The notes below the pieces were generated by a model, which did not search any database, had not been told where the DNA came from, and saw only the letters and a program-made list of their open reading frames with translations. From NCBI RefSeq assembly GCF_913060805.1, contig NZ_CAJXTC010000004.1, positions 1-64,000 of the forward strand: DNA of 64,000 nt, given 5' to 3'. Positions within the stretch are counted from its first letter, which is position 1, and every line of letters starts with the position of its first letter. Both the position numbers and the translations under genes were made by a program. This document shows, piece by piece, positions 42,053 through 51,240 of this stretch. The stretch comes from an uncultured Draconibacterium sp. (GTDB taxonomy: Bacteria; Bacteroidota; Bacteroidia; Bacteroidales; Prolixibacteraceae).

Positions 42053-43168
42053 ATGGCAGATATACCAAGAAAATTAATTGTCCCCAAAGATGTTACCGAT
42101 GCCTTGCGCACCGTAAAATATCCCGGAAGCGACGAAGATGTGGTGCAACTGGAAATGCCACAGGAAATCCGTATTGCCGGACAGCGAATCAGTTTTTCGC
42201 TGGTTTTTCAGAAAAGTAACGATCCAAATATTGAAACACTTGTTTTGGCTTGTGAAGCAGCCATAAAAAAATACCTTGGCGAGCAGGTTGAAATTGAGGA
42301 CAACATTGCCGTAAAATTCATTCACGACATGGAACGCCCGGTTCTGCCCAACGTTAAAAACATTGTGGCCATTGCATCGGGTAAAGGTGGTGTTGGTAAA
42401 TCTACTGTTGCCGTAAATACTGCAGTTGCACTGGCAAAAAGCGGTGCAAAAGTTGGATTGCTGGATGCCGATATTTTTGGCCCGTCAATTCCAAAAATGT
42501 TTGGTGTTGAAGGCGAACGTCCGGCAGGAGTGAAAATCGACGACAGAGAAATGATCAACCCGCTGGAAAAATACGGTGTTAAATTCTTGTCGGTAGGTTT
42601 TTTTGTTGATCCCGACAGTGCGATTATCTGGCGCGGACCAATGGCATCGAATGCATTGAAACAACTGATCTCGGAAGGAAACTGGGGCGAGCTGGATTAT
42701 TTGCTGATCGACTTGCCTCCGGGCACCAGCGATATTCACCTGACTTTGGTACAAAGTGTTCCGGTAACCGGAGCAGTAATTGTTACTACTCCGCAGGATG
42801 TGGCTTTGGCGGATGTAGTTCGCGGAACCAGTATGTTCCAGAGTAAATCGGTTGATGTGCCGGTATTGGGGTTGGTGGAAAATATGGCATGGTTTACACC
42901 TGCCGAATTACCCGAAAACAAATACTACATTTTTGGTAAAGAAGGTGGTAAAAAACTGGCCGATAAATTGGGCTTGCCTTTGCTGGGGCAAATTCCAATT
43001 GTTCAGAGCATCCGCGAAGGTGGCGATGAAGGAACTCCGGTAGCTGCCAACGGTGATACAATTACCGGAATGGCCTTTGCCGATGTGGCTGATAAAGTGA
43101 AACACCGTGTTCATGTGCGCAACATTCAAATGGCGCCAACTAAAAAGGTAAAAATTTCCCGAAAATAA
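42053..43168 (+). CDS. apbC: Mrp/ApbC-type Fe-S cluster carrier ATPase
   Basis: 371 residues. An N-terminal MIP18-like (DUF59) domain, about 1-95, precedes the deviant Walker A SGKGGVGKST (about 109-118), then LLDADIFGPSIP, a LIDLPPGTSD Walker B and VTTPQDVALADV. Members bind and deliver [4Fe-4S] clusters. The usual C-terminal CxxC pair before the FG motif is missing (ENMAWFTPAELPENKYYIFG), so cluster binding through that motif is not expected; whether this subgroup still carries clusters is open. Confidence 0.93.
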   Translation: MADIPRKLIVPKDVTDALRTVKYPGSDEDVVQLEMPQEIRIAGQRISFSLVFQKSNDPNIETLVLACEAAIKKYLGEQVEIEDNIAVKFIHDMERPVLPNVKNIVAIASGKGGVGKSTVAVNTAVALAKSGAKVGLLDADIFGPSIPKMFGVEGERPAGVKIDDREMINPLEKYGVKFLSVGFFVDPDSAIIWRGPMASNALKQLISEGNWGELDYLLIDLPPGTSDIHLTLVQSVPVTGAVIVTTPQDVALADVVRGTSMFQSKSVDVPVLGLVENMAWFTPAELPENKYYIFGKEGGKKLADKLGLPLLGQIPIVQSIREGGDEGTPVAANGDTITGMAFADVADKVKHRVHVRNIQMAPTKKVKISRK

Positions 43169-43169
43169 A

Positions 43170-43318
43170 CTAAAAACGAGAGTCTGTTTAAGAAGTTCTT
43201 ATTGTGTCATCCTGAACTTGTTTCAGGATCTTACGCAATTCGAAATCAAGTCCAGCAGATTCTGAAATGAATTCAGAATGACGTTATTGATGACTTCTTA
43301 AACAGACTCTGTTTTTAG
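43170..43318. repeat. Nested palindromic element after apbC (MITE-like)
   Basis: The outer arms, 43170-43196 and 43293-43318, are 26-bp near-perfect complements (AGAGTCTGTTTAAGAAGT with ACTTCTTAAACAGACTCT). Inside, GTCATCCTGAACTTGTTTC and GAATTCAGAATGAC form a second palindrome related to 17933-17994. At 149 bp with 26-bp arms it could be a non-autonomous mobile element; the outer stem with GTTTTTAG could also serve as the apbC terminator. Confidence 0.7.
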
Positions 43319-43484
43319 GACTACAATCCCATAAAAATGCATTATTCCAGCCTCCTGATAATTAATTCTGTTACACATTCATTTTTTCTTATTTTTGCAG
43401 CGTTTACAAAATGCAACAATTCAGGATATGCAGGCAATAATCTTGTGATTCCTGAGTTTATTCAATGAGTTAACAAAAAACTGC
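43319..43484. other. Leader region of porW
   Basis: Apart from the promoter at 43367-43397 there is no feature and no open frame. Confidence 0.35.
43367..43397 (+). promoter_or_regulatory. Promoter of porW
   Basis: TCTG (43367-43370), 19-base spacer, TATTTTTG (43390-43397), close to the TTTG/TAnnTTTG pair of this phylum. Confidence 0.5.
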
Positions 43485-46400
43485 TTGAAGAAACGATTTT
43501 TACATACCATATTCCTGTTCTTATTGGTTTCGATTTTTGCCGGCTGTTCCACTGAAAAAAACACCCGTGCATCACGAACTTTCCATAATGTTACCTCGCG
43601 TTACAATGTTTATTTTAATGCTACCGAGGCAGTAAAAGAGGGCGTTGCAACCATCGACGAGCGCATTGAAGACGACTTTACACGTATTTTACCCATTTAC
43701 AAAGCCAGCGATCCGTCGGTTGCGCGAATGGTAAAATCGGATATGGATTATGCGGTTGTAAAATGTTCGAAACTGATCGAGATCCACTCGATTACCAAAA
43801 AACCAAAACGTAAAAGAGGTGGTGGTTCGCGCAAATACCAGGAATTTGCCAGCCAGGAGGAGTTTAACAATTGGACCGACGACAGTTACCTGTTAATGGG
43901 AAAAGCCTATTTCTACCAACATAATTTTTTTGCAGCCATCGATAATTTCTCGTATGTGGTACGTAAATACCCCGACGAAGAAACTGCCGACGAGGCGCAA
44001 GTTTGGCTGATTCGTGCCTACACTGAGTTGGAACGCTATATTGAGGCCAACGAAGTTATTCAGGCTATTCAGGCCTACGATGATTTCCCAAAAAGTTTGG
44101 AGCGCGATTTTGCCATTGCAACGGCTTTTTATTACAAAAAGCAATATGAATACGACAATGCAATTCGCTTGCTCGATATTGCCATCGACAAAACATTCTG
44201 GAAAAAAGATAAAGCCCGCCTGCAATATATTATTGCACAATTGTACCAGGAACTTGGGCAGAATGAAGCTGCAGCAGCGGCCTTTAGAAAGGTAACCAAA
44301 ATGAATCCGGATTACACCATGGCGTTTAACGCGATGATTAACGGTGCCGGAGTATTTTCGGGCGAAGGAAATACCGAAGATTTGAAAAAGCAGTTGAATA
44401 AAATGCTGCGCGACAAAAAGAATGTCGATTTCCGCGACCAGATCTATTATGCTTTGGGTAACATCTTTTTCCGCGAAGGAAACCGCGATGTTGCCAAGGA
44501 TAATTACAAACAATCAGTAGCTACAAGTTTTAAAAATCAATACCAACGGGCATTGTCGTCAATCACTTTGGCCGATATTTATTTTGAGGATCTGAATTAT
44601 CGTGGTGCGCAGTCGTATTACGATAGTGCGATGATCATTATCGACGAAACGTATCCGAATTACGATAATGTTTCGGCGCGTTACCGCAGTTTAACCAATT
44701 TGGTCGACAACATCCTGATGGTTGAACGCGAAGACAGTTTGCAAAAAGTAGCAAATATGCCCGATGCCGAGCGCGAAGCGTTGATTGCCAACTTGATGAA
44801 AGAAGAGCAGGAGCGCCAGCGAAACATGGAAAATCTGGCCATGCAGGGAGCGCAAAGTCAGGGGTATTACCGCTCAAACCGCTACCGTATGGGAATGGGA
44901 AATTCTGGTGGCGGAGGCTGGTATTTTTACAATCCGCAAACCGTGTCGTACGGGCGGGTAACTTTCCAGCAACAATGGGGCCGACGAACCTTGGAAGACG
45001 ACTGGCGGAGATCGAACAAGAATACCGTTTCGTTGGCCGAAGGCGAGGAGATGGTAAAAGCCGAACCCGAAGAACAGCGTGTGGAAGACCCGTTGCAAAA
45101 GGAATTCTATACGCAGGATCTGCCGTTAACTGACTCGCTGATGGCAGTGTCGCACGAGCGAATTCGCGATGCTTTGTACAATGCCGGAAAAATATTTAAA
45201 TCAGAGTTTCAGGATTACGAGCGATCGGCCATGGCTTTCGAAGAGTTGATAAAACGCTATCCGAACAATATTTACCTGTTGTCGGCTTATTTCGATTTGT
45301 ACGATTTGTATGAATTGATGGGCGACAAAGAAAAATCGAATTATTACCGTAACCTCATTATTTCTGAATATCCGCGAAGTAAGTTTGCGCAGTTCCTGCA
45401 AAATCCAAATTTCTTTGTGGAAATGGCGGCCAAAACTGACAGCATGAACCGCTTGTACCAGGAGACTTTCAGAAATTATAAACTGGGAAGATACCAGAAC
45501 GTGCTGTCGCTTACCGGGCAAATGAAAAACATGGAGCCGGACAGTGTGATTATGCCGAAAATTGATTTTATGGAAATGGTTGCCGACGGTGTGTTAACCG
45601 ATGTGCACAATTTTGAAGCCTTGCTAAAAGGTTATCTGGCAGAATATCCGGCAAAAGAACCATCGCCGCTGGCACAGGAAATACTTACGCTTATTCAGGA
45701 CAGTACCTTAACCGATTATCAGAAACTGGTGGAAATGGGTTACATCAGCGAAGAGATTCAGAACGAAGAATTGTTGCCTGAAAATTTCTTTGCCGACGAT
45801 GAGTTTGGCGGTAAGTTCAGTTACGACGAAGATCTGTTGCACTATTTTGTAATTGCCTATCCGCGCGAGGATGAGGATAACATCGATCTGAATCGCCTGA
45901 AGTTTGATATTGCCAATTACAACATCGACCACTATACTAAAATTGACTACGATATTGAAACGGAATACCTCGATGATAAGCTGGCCTTTTTGCTGGTACG
46001 CTCAATGACCAACAAAGAAAATGCCTTGATCTATCATGGCGCAATCATCAGAAAAGCTTCTGTTTTCAAAACTTTACAGGGAGTTGATTACATGAACTTT
46101 GTAATATCGTCGACCAACTACCGGGCGGTTATGGAAGAGCGCTCAACGGCCGATTACATGAAGTTCTTTGTGAAGAATTACAGCCGTTTTATCCGTTCGA
46201 ATTTCAGCGACGACGAAATGGATATCTCGCCTGAAGAGCTGATGGCACGTGCCGCAGCCGAAGACAACGCACTGAACGAGCGCGGTACTTTTGTTACGGT
46301 AAAAGCAGGTCCGGCAGGATTGTACGATACGCATGTTGATACAACGCAGAATTTTGTGATTGCCGTTAAAGACAAAAGCTTGTCGTTACGTCCGTTAATG

Positions 46401-47177
46401 CGTGGATTTGCCGACTTTAACCGCGACCAATTCCGTACATGGGGACTGGCACTGCAGGTAAAAGAAGTGGGTGATTACCAGTTGTTGGTGGTTCACGGAA
46501 TTCCGGCGCTGAACGAATCGATGTCGTATTTCCGCCGTGCAATTACAACACGTAGTTTGTTCGAACCGCTGGGACAATCGACCTACCGCAATTTCCTGAT
46601 TACGGATGATAACCTGCAGACGCTGCTCGACGAGAATAAGGTGGACGAATACATTACATTCTTCCGTAATAATTACATCCAACGCAGAGCTTCAAGTTCT
46701 ACATCGGAAACTGAAAGTCAGACAACGGCACCAGCACAAACAACAACGCAGACTGCTGAGCCAACTACGGCCGTTCAGCCCGATGCAACTTCGGTGGATA
46801 ATCTGCCATATAACCAGAACATTGCAGGACCACATCGCATTGTGTTTGTAATTCCGGCAACCGGCGTATTTAAAGACGCGTTTATTAATGGAATAGCCGC
46901 GTACAACCAGTCGAATTTTGCCAACGCGGGATTTATCATCGAGGAGCAACAACTGGATCAGGTTCGTCAATTGATCATTGTTAAAGGTATGGAAGATGAG
47001 GCAACAGCTCGTCAATACTTCAGCGTTGTGGTGCGTAACCGCGATCTGTTCGATCCGCTTGGAACAGCGCAGTACCGTAACTTCCTGATTTCGGATGAAA
47101 ACTTCGATATTTTCCTCCGCGAGAAGAACATTACGGAATACATGGACTTCTACAAACAAGTATACCTCAATAAATAG
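43485..47177 (+). CDS. porW: PorW/SprE-family type IX secretion lipoprotein
   Basis: 1230-residue outer-membrane lipoprotein (signal ending FAGCS) essential for type IX secretion in relatives (PorW in Porphyromonas, SprE in Flavobacterium). The start is TTG at 43485, beginning MKKRFLHTIF. RTFHNVTSRYNVYFNATEAV (about 30-50) is the family N-terminal block. TPR-like helices fill about 140-400, and a YYRSNRYRMGMGN/GGGGWYFYNP block (about 465-490) is typical. From about 786 to 1230 are three related repeats, each opening FVI and ending in a Y-x-NF-x-I-S/T block and an EYM-x-F-like helix. Lies 145 bp upstream of porX, as in other genomes. Confidence 0.93.
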   Translation: MKKRFLHTIFLFLLVSIFAGCSTEKNTRASRTFHNVTSRYNVYFNATEAVKEGVATIDERIEDDFTRILPIYKASDPSVARMVKSDMDYAVVKCSKLIEIHSITKKPKRKRGGGSRKYQEFASQEEFNNWTDDSYLLMGKAYFYQHNFFAAIDNFSYVVRKYPDEETADEAQVWLIRAYTELERYIEANEVIQAIQAYDDFPKSLERDFAIATAFYYKKQYEYDNAIRLLDIAIDKTFWKKDKARLQYIIAQLYQELGQNEAAAAAFRKVTKMNPDYTMAFNAMINGAGVFSGEGNTEDLKKQLNKMLRDKKNVDFRDQIYYALGNIFFREGNRDVAKDNYKQSVATSFKNQYQRALSSITLADIYFEDLNYRGAQSYYDSAMIIIDETYPNYDNVSARYRSLTNLVDNILMVEREDSLQKVANMPDAEREALIANLMKEEQERQRNMENLAMQGAQSQGYYRSNRYRMGMGNSGGGGWYFYNPQTVSYGRVTFQQQWGRRTLEDDWRRSNKNTVSLAEGEEMVKAEPEEQRVEDPLQKEFYTQDLPLTDSLMAVSHERIRDALYNAGKIFKSEFQDYERSAMAFEELIKRYPNNIYLLSAYFDLYDLYELMGDKEKSNYYRNLIISEYPRSKFAQFLQNPNFFVEMAAKTDSMNRLYQETFRNYKLGRYQNVLSLTGQMKNMEPDSVIMPKIDFMEMVADGVLTDVHNFEALLKGYLAEYPAKEPSPLAQEILTLIQDSTLTDYQKLVEMGYISEEIQNEELLPENFFADDEFGGKFSYDEDLLHYFVIAYPREDEDNIDLNRLKFDIANYNIDHYTKIDYDIETEYLDDKLAFLLVRSMTNKENALIYHGAIIRKASVFKTLQGVDYMNFVISSTNYRAVMEERSTADYMKFFVKNYSRFIRSNFSDDEMDISPEELMARAAAEDNALNERGTFVTVKAGPAGLYDTHVDTTQNFVIAVKDKSLSLRPLMRGFADFNRDQFRTWGLALQVKEVGDYQLLVVHGIPALNESMSYFRRAITTRSLFEPLGQSTYRNFLITDDNLQTLLDENKVDEYITFFRNNYIQRRASSSTSETESQTTAPAQTTTQTAEPTTAVQPDATSVDNLPYNQNIAGPHRIVFVIPATGVFKDAFINGIAAYNQSNFANAGFIIEEQQLDQVRQLIIVKGMEDEATARQYFSVVVRNRDLFDPLGTAQYRNFLISDENFDIFLREKNITEYMDFYKQVYLNK

Positions 47178-47328
47178 GGTATATTTTGTTATTTCCCTTG
47201 GAGTAACAGAACTGGTACAGAACTCTTAAAGTTTGTTAAGCGCATACTTTAACGGCACCTTTTTTGTTCTTATCTTTAACTGATTTGAATTAATAGGGAC
47301 AGAAACAGAAAACAAAAAAGAATTGCAC

Positions 47329-48885
47329 ATGAACAAGCCAAAAATACTTTGGACAGACGACGAAATTGATCTCTTACGGGCGCACATCATATTTTTACAG
47401 GAAAAAGGTTACGAAGTAGATACCGCTACCAACGGACTCGATGCCATTGAGAAAGTTGAAGCCGGTTATTACGATATTATTTTTCTCGACGAGAATATGC
47501 CTGGCCTGACCGGTTTGGAAACGCTGACAAAAATTAAAGATGTTGCACCCAATGTGCCGGTGGTGATGATCACCAAAAGCGAAGAGGAAAATATAATGGA
47601 TGAGGCGGTTGGAGCTAAGATCTCTGATTACCTGATAAAACCGGTAAATCCAAAACAGATTTTGCTGACGTTGAAAAAGAACATCGATCAGAAACGTTTG
47701 GTTACCGAACAAACCACATCGAAATACCAGATGCAGTTTGCCCAAATCGGTATGAAACTGAACGACCGCCTGACTTTTGATGAGTGGAAAGATATTTACC
47801 GTCAACTGGTTTATTGGGAACTGGAGTTGAGTGAGTCGGAAGATTCGGCCATGGACCAGATTCTTTCGATGCAAAAGGAGGAGGCGAACAAGGCTTTTTT
47901 CCGGTTTATAAAAGAGAATTACCAGGATTGGTTTGAGGCCGATTTTGAAGATCGTCCGATGTTGTCGCCCGATATTTTTAAGCACCGCGTTCTTCCGCAC
48001 CTCAACGATGGTAAAAAGACCTTTGTGCTGGTGGTAGATAATTTGCGTTACGACCAGTGGCGCGTTATTAGCCCCGAGATAAATACTTATTTCCGCACGG
48101 TTACAGAAGATTTGTATTGTGGAATTTTGCCCACTGCAACTATGTATGCGCGTAATGCCATGTTTGCCGGTTTAATGCCTTCTGAGATTGAAAAGGTGTA
48201 CCCGCAATTGTGGCTCGACGATGATAATGAAGGCCACAAAAACCGCAATGAAGAAGAGTTGTTGCGTAAGCAGCTGGAGCGTTTTGCACGTAAAGAGAGC
48301 CTGTATTTCGAAAAAGGATCGGGTGCTAAAAAGGAACGTTGGGTAACCGAAAACCTGAATAATATATTGAAGAATGACCTTTCGGTGATGGTGGTGAATT
48401 TTGTAGACATGATTTCGCATGCTCGCACCGAAATGGATATGATTCGCGAGTTGGCCAACAACGAAAAGGCTTACCGCTCACTAACTTTAAGCTGGTTTAA
48501 AAATTCGTCGTTGCTGGAATTGCTCAAAGCACTGGCCGACGAAGATATTCGTGTAGTAATTACCACCGACCACGGCGCTATTCGCGTTGATAATCCGGTG
48601 AAGATTATTGGCGACCGCGAAACCAATACCAATCTGCGTTACAAGCTGGGTAAAAACCTGAATTTTAAATCGAAAAATGTGTTTGAAATTCGCGATCCGC
48701 GAAGCATTTATCTGCCATCGAGGAATGTGAGTACCAGCTATGTTTTTGCGCAGGGAACCGACTTCTTTGCTTATCCGAATAATTACAATTATTACGCTAA
48801 TTATTACAAAGATACTTTCCAACACGGCGGAATATCGATGGAAGAATTGATTATTCCGGTGGTTACGTTAGATCCTAAAAAGTAA
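47329..48885 (+). CDS. porX: PorX-type response regulator with PglZ domain
   Basis: 518 residues from ATG at 47329 (an in-frame TTG precedes it by 6 bases). Receiver domain about 1-120: LWTDDEIDLL, phosphoacceptor Asp in IIFLDENMPGLTG (about 50-62), and LIKPVNPKQ with the switch Lys. Then a helical linker and an alkaline-phosphatase-like PglZ domain from about 210 (LVVDNLRYDQW, TTDHGAI about 415-421). PorX acts with histidine kinase PorY and sigma factor SigP to control type IX secretion genes in Porphyromonas. Neighbouring porW supports the call. Confidence 0.95.
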   Translation: MNKPKILWTDDEIDLLRAHIIFLQEKGYEVDTATNGLDAIEKVEAGYYDIIFLDENMPGLTGLETLTKIKDVAPNVPVVMITKSEEENIMDEAVGAKISDYLIKPVNPKQILLTLKKNIDQKRLVTEQTTSKYQMQFAQIGMKLNDRLTFDEWKDIYRQLVYWELELSESEDSAMDQILSMQKEEANKAFFRFIKENYQDWFEADFEDRPMLSPDIFKHRVLPHLNDGKKTFVLVVDNLRYDQWRVISPEINTYFRTVTEDLYCGILPTATMYARNAMFAGLMPSEIEKVYPQLWLDDDNEGHKNRNEEELLRKQLERFARKESLYFEKGSGAKKERWVTENLNNILKNDLSVMVVNFVDMISHARTEMDMIRELANNEKAYRSLTLSWFKNSSLLELLKALADEDIRVVITTDHGAIRVDNPVKIIGDRETNTNLRYKLGKNLNFKSKNVFEIRDPRSIYLPSRNVSTSYVFAQGTDFFAYPNNYNYYANYYKDTFQHGGISMEELIIPVVTLDPKK

Positions 48886-48889
48886 GAAG

Positions 48890-48982
48890 CTGTCATTTCG
48901 AAGGAGGAACGACTGAGAATTGAAAATCAGCGGAGCTAAATCTCCATGATAATACAGATTCCTCTCTTCGTTCGGAATGACG
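48890..48982. repeat. Palindromic repeat, CTGTCATTTCGA type, copy 3
   Basis: CTGTCATTTCGAAGG at one end and CTTCGTTCGGAATGAC at the other; the interior differs from copies 1 and 2. It lies between convergent porX and DUF89 genes. Confidence 0.7.
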
Positions 48983-48983
48983 G

Positions 48984-49835
48984 TTAGTTAGAACCACTTC
49001 GTTTTACCACAAAATCCCCTTTTTCGGCACCAACTTTTTGGCCGATAACCGGGCATTTTATCATCAGCAGGTAAAACAGTCGCGGATCGTTTTCGTCCAT
49101 TAAACCTTCAAAGTTGCCCATACCTTTTGAGATGATGAGGTCGGCGGATCGGTAGATTTCCAAAAACTCTTTGCTCACCCGGTGCAGCAGTGTTGACGGT
49201 GTATTGTCGCCATTGGTGATTAAAGTGGCTACCTCGTGCAAACCTACTTCCTGTGCTTCTTTTAAGGTGGCATCATTTAAAATTGGTTGATCGCGAACAG
49301 CAAATATTACATTTGGGTGATCAATGGTTTCCAGGAAAAGTTTGTCCATAACAATTTCGCCACAATTGTCGCCCAGGTACAAAATGGTTTTAGCCCCTTT
49401 TATCGCTGTTTTTAAGGCCTCCGAATCGTCAACCGCAAACGAGGTTTGAAATACCTGTTCGATGGTCTCGTCCACATCAAAACGGTGAGTTGGGCCAAAG
49501 TCGATGATGTTTCCGGCAATGGCATAACGCAGTGCAGTATCAAATTTATCGTCCGACTCTTCAACCTTTGTTTTGAACTCCTTGTAGCGACCTAACAATG
49601 CCTGGTTACTTTCTTTTTTTTCGGCTGCATACGGATCTTTGATTTCCGATTCTTTCTCTAATTCTCTTAAAATGTTGCTGGTAATTTCAGGCGAGAAACT
49701 TTTGTCGAGGTCGATGCCGGCAATGGTTGAAATGGCCTGACTAACAATCGAATTTCGTTTATCCTCTGCGATCTCGTATTTGTCCATTCGCTTTTGCAGC
49801 GCTTTTACCTGGCAAATTAGGCATTCGTAGTTCAT
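48984..49835 (-). CDS. DUF89/ARMT1-like family protein
   Basis: 283 residues of the DUF89 family, metal-dependent phosphatases proposed to remove damaged sugar phosphates. YLGDNCGEIVMDKL (about 152-165) is the metal-site signature, with AVRDQPILNDAT, SADLIISKGMGNFEG (about 228-242) following. A CLIC motif at residues 5-8 marks the Cys-bearing prokaryotic subgroup, suggesting an extra metal. Substrate is unknown. Close to convergent with porX. Confidence 0.9.
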   Translation of the reverse strand: MNYECLICQVKALQKRMDKYEIAEDKRNSIVSQAISTIAGIDLDKSFSPEITSNILRELEKESEIKDPYAAEKKESNQALLGRYKEFKTKVEESDDKFDTALRYAIAGNIIDFGPTHRFDVDETIEQVFQTSFAVDDSEALKTAIKGAKTILYLGDNCGEIVMDKLFLETIDHPNVIFAVRDQPILNDATLKEAQEVGLHEVATLITNGDNTPSTLLHRVSKEFLEIYRSADLIISKGMGNFEGLMDENDPRLFYLLMIKCPVIGQKVGAEKGDFVVKRSGSN

Positions 49836-49946
49836 GCTAAAAAAATTTGAAGCCGGAAGTTCTGTTTCCGAAGTTTTGAGTAAAAGTAACAGAACTTTTT
49901 ATGGTTGATACAAATGAACTAATGTTTAATAAGATTAGGGTGCAAT

Positions 49947-51140
49947 TTAATTTTTCAGTAATCTATTTATAGCGGAGACTAAAATCTCAGTCATATCCTC
50001 GCTATAATTATACCACTTATAAACGCGACCTTTTCTGTCTACCAATAATAAATCGGGATAGGCGTGTAAACCAAAAGCTTTGACAACATCTTTTCCTCCC
50101 GCACAAATTGGGTAATTTATCTTCTCTTTTCTACTATATTTTTCCAAGACGCTTGGCGGATCGTATGGATAAAATGCCACCATTTCAAAATGCCGGTTTT
50201 CGGAGAAGATATTATTGATATTCTTTAAGTGCGGAAGTGACTGTACGCACGGACAACAATTAATCATTCCAAAGAAAATAAGTTTTACTTTTTCGTTGTC
50301 AGGATCAAGTTGTAATGGAACTCCTGCAACGGTCGTATCTATAATTTCAGGGACTTGAGAGTTTACCGAGAGGTGTTTTAGAATTGGAGTATTCGGATCT
50401 GCTTTGAGTTGAATTTGTGATTCATTAATTGAAAACAAATTGATTAATTCAGGATTTTCAAGTTCGCCCTTCTCATTACTAAAAAAACTATAATTAGCTA
50501 AATTATTTGAGCTAACAATTTGTGGTTTCTTTCTGTTTACGTGAGCAATTTGAATAACTCTTGATGGAAAGTAATCATTGCCAATCCATACCTCAAATTC
50601 ATCAATTTCATCTTCCATGAAAGCAATTCTGGAGTATTTTTGTCCATCATATATTGTGTCGCTTTTTGTTATTATTTCATTTGGATCTTTGGTTTTAAGA
50701 GCTTTATAGATATGAGGTAACTGCCCGTATATACTTTTTTGCAGTGCAGTTGTTCCCGAGGAATTTGATAAATCTTGCTTACGATAGCTCGGATCAGGAA
50801 TATAATTGTCCTTGATTTTTTCTACTGAATAAAAATACTGGCCACTATAAATTAAACTCTTCAGGCGATCGAAGTTGTGTGTTTTTTCGCGTTTGTCGAA
50901 ACGGAAGTTCATAAAATACAGTGTATCGTATTCATTCATCATGTAGTCGAATCGAGACAGGTATTTAATTTTGATTGTTGTGTCGGCAAGAGTCGGTACT
51001 TCAATCGTAATAGTACTTTCGTAGCTTGCTCCACCTGATTCTTCAATAGCTGTAATTACTTGATTAATCAGTTCTTGTTTCTGCGAATAGCAAACAAATG
51101 TTGATAGTAAAATGAATGTTAGAGAGACCAGAAGTTTCAT
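49947..51140 (-). CDS. TlpA-like thioredoxin-fold protein with long N-terminal domain
   Basis: From ATG at 51140 (in-frame ATG at 51170 is possible) it has 397 residues with a signal peptide (FILLSTFVCYS). The first 250 residues are beta-rich with no family I recognise (perhaps an outer-membrane lipoprotein/DUF-type sandwich). The last 130 form an AhpC/TSA-TlpA fold: LIFFGMINCCPCVQSLPHL, whose CCPC replaces WCGPC, then FGLHAYPDLLLVDRKGRVY. It probably acts as a periplasmic thiol reductase or, because such fusions in this phylum pair with nutrient uptake, on a specific substrate. Function uncertain. Confidence 0.78.
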   Translation of the reverse strand: MKLLVSLTFILLSTFVCYSQKQELINQVITAIEESGGASYESTITIEVPTLADTTIKIKYLSRFDYMMNEYDTLYFMNFRFDKREKTHNFDRLKSLIYSGQYFYSVEKIKDNYIPDPSYRKQDLSNSSGTTALQKSIYGQLPHIYKALKTKDPNEIITKSDTIYDGQKYSRIAFMEDEIDEFEVWIGNDYFPSRVIQIAHVNRKKPQIVSSNNLANYSFFSNEKGELENPELINLFSINESQIQLKADPNTPILKHLSVNSQVPEIIDTTVAGVPLQLDPDNEKVKLIFFGMINCCPCVQSLPHLKNINNIFSENRHFEMVAFYPYDPPSVLEKYSRKEKINYPICAGGKDVVKAFGLHAYPDLLLVDRKGRVYKWYNYSEDMTEILVSAINRLLKN

Positions 51141-51240
51141 GGGAATATTTTTGTTTAAGCTAGTTAACAATAATCATACCAGTGTAATTTGTTGTTTGTC
51201 AGGAAGGATGGTTTGTGGGAGGTAAAAATGAATTATCATT

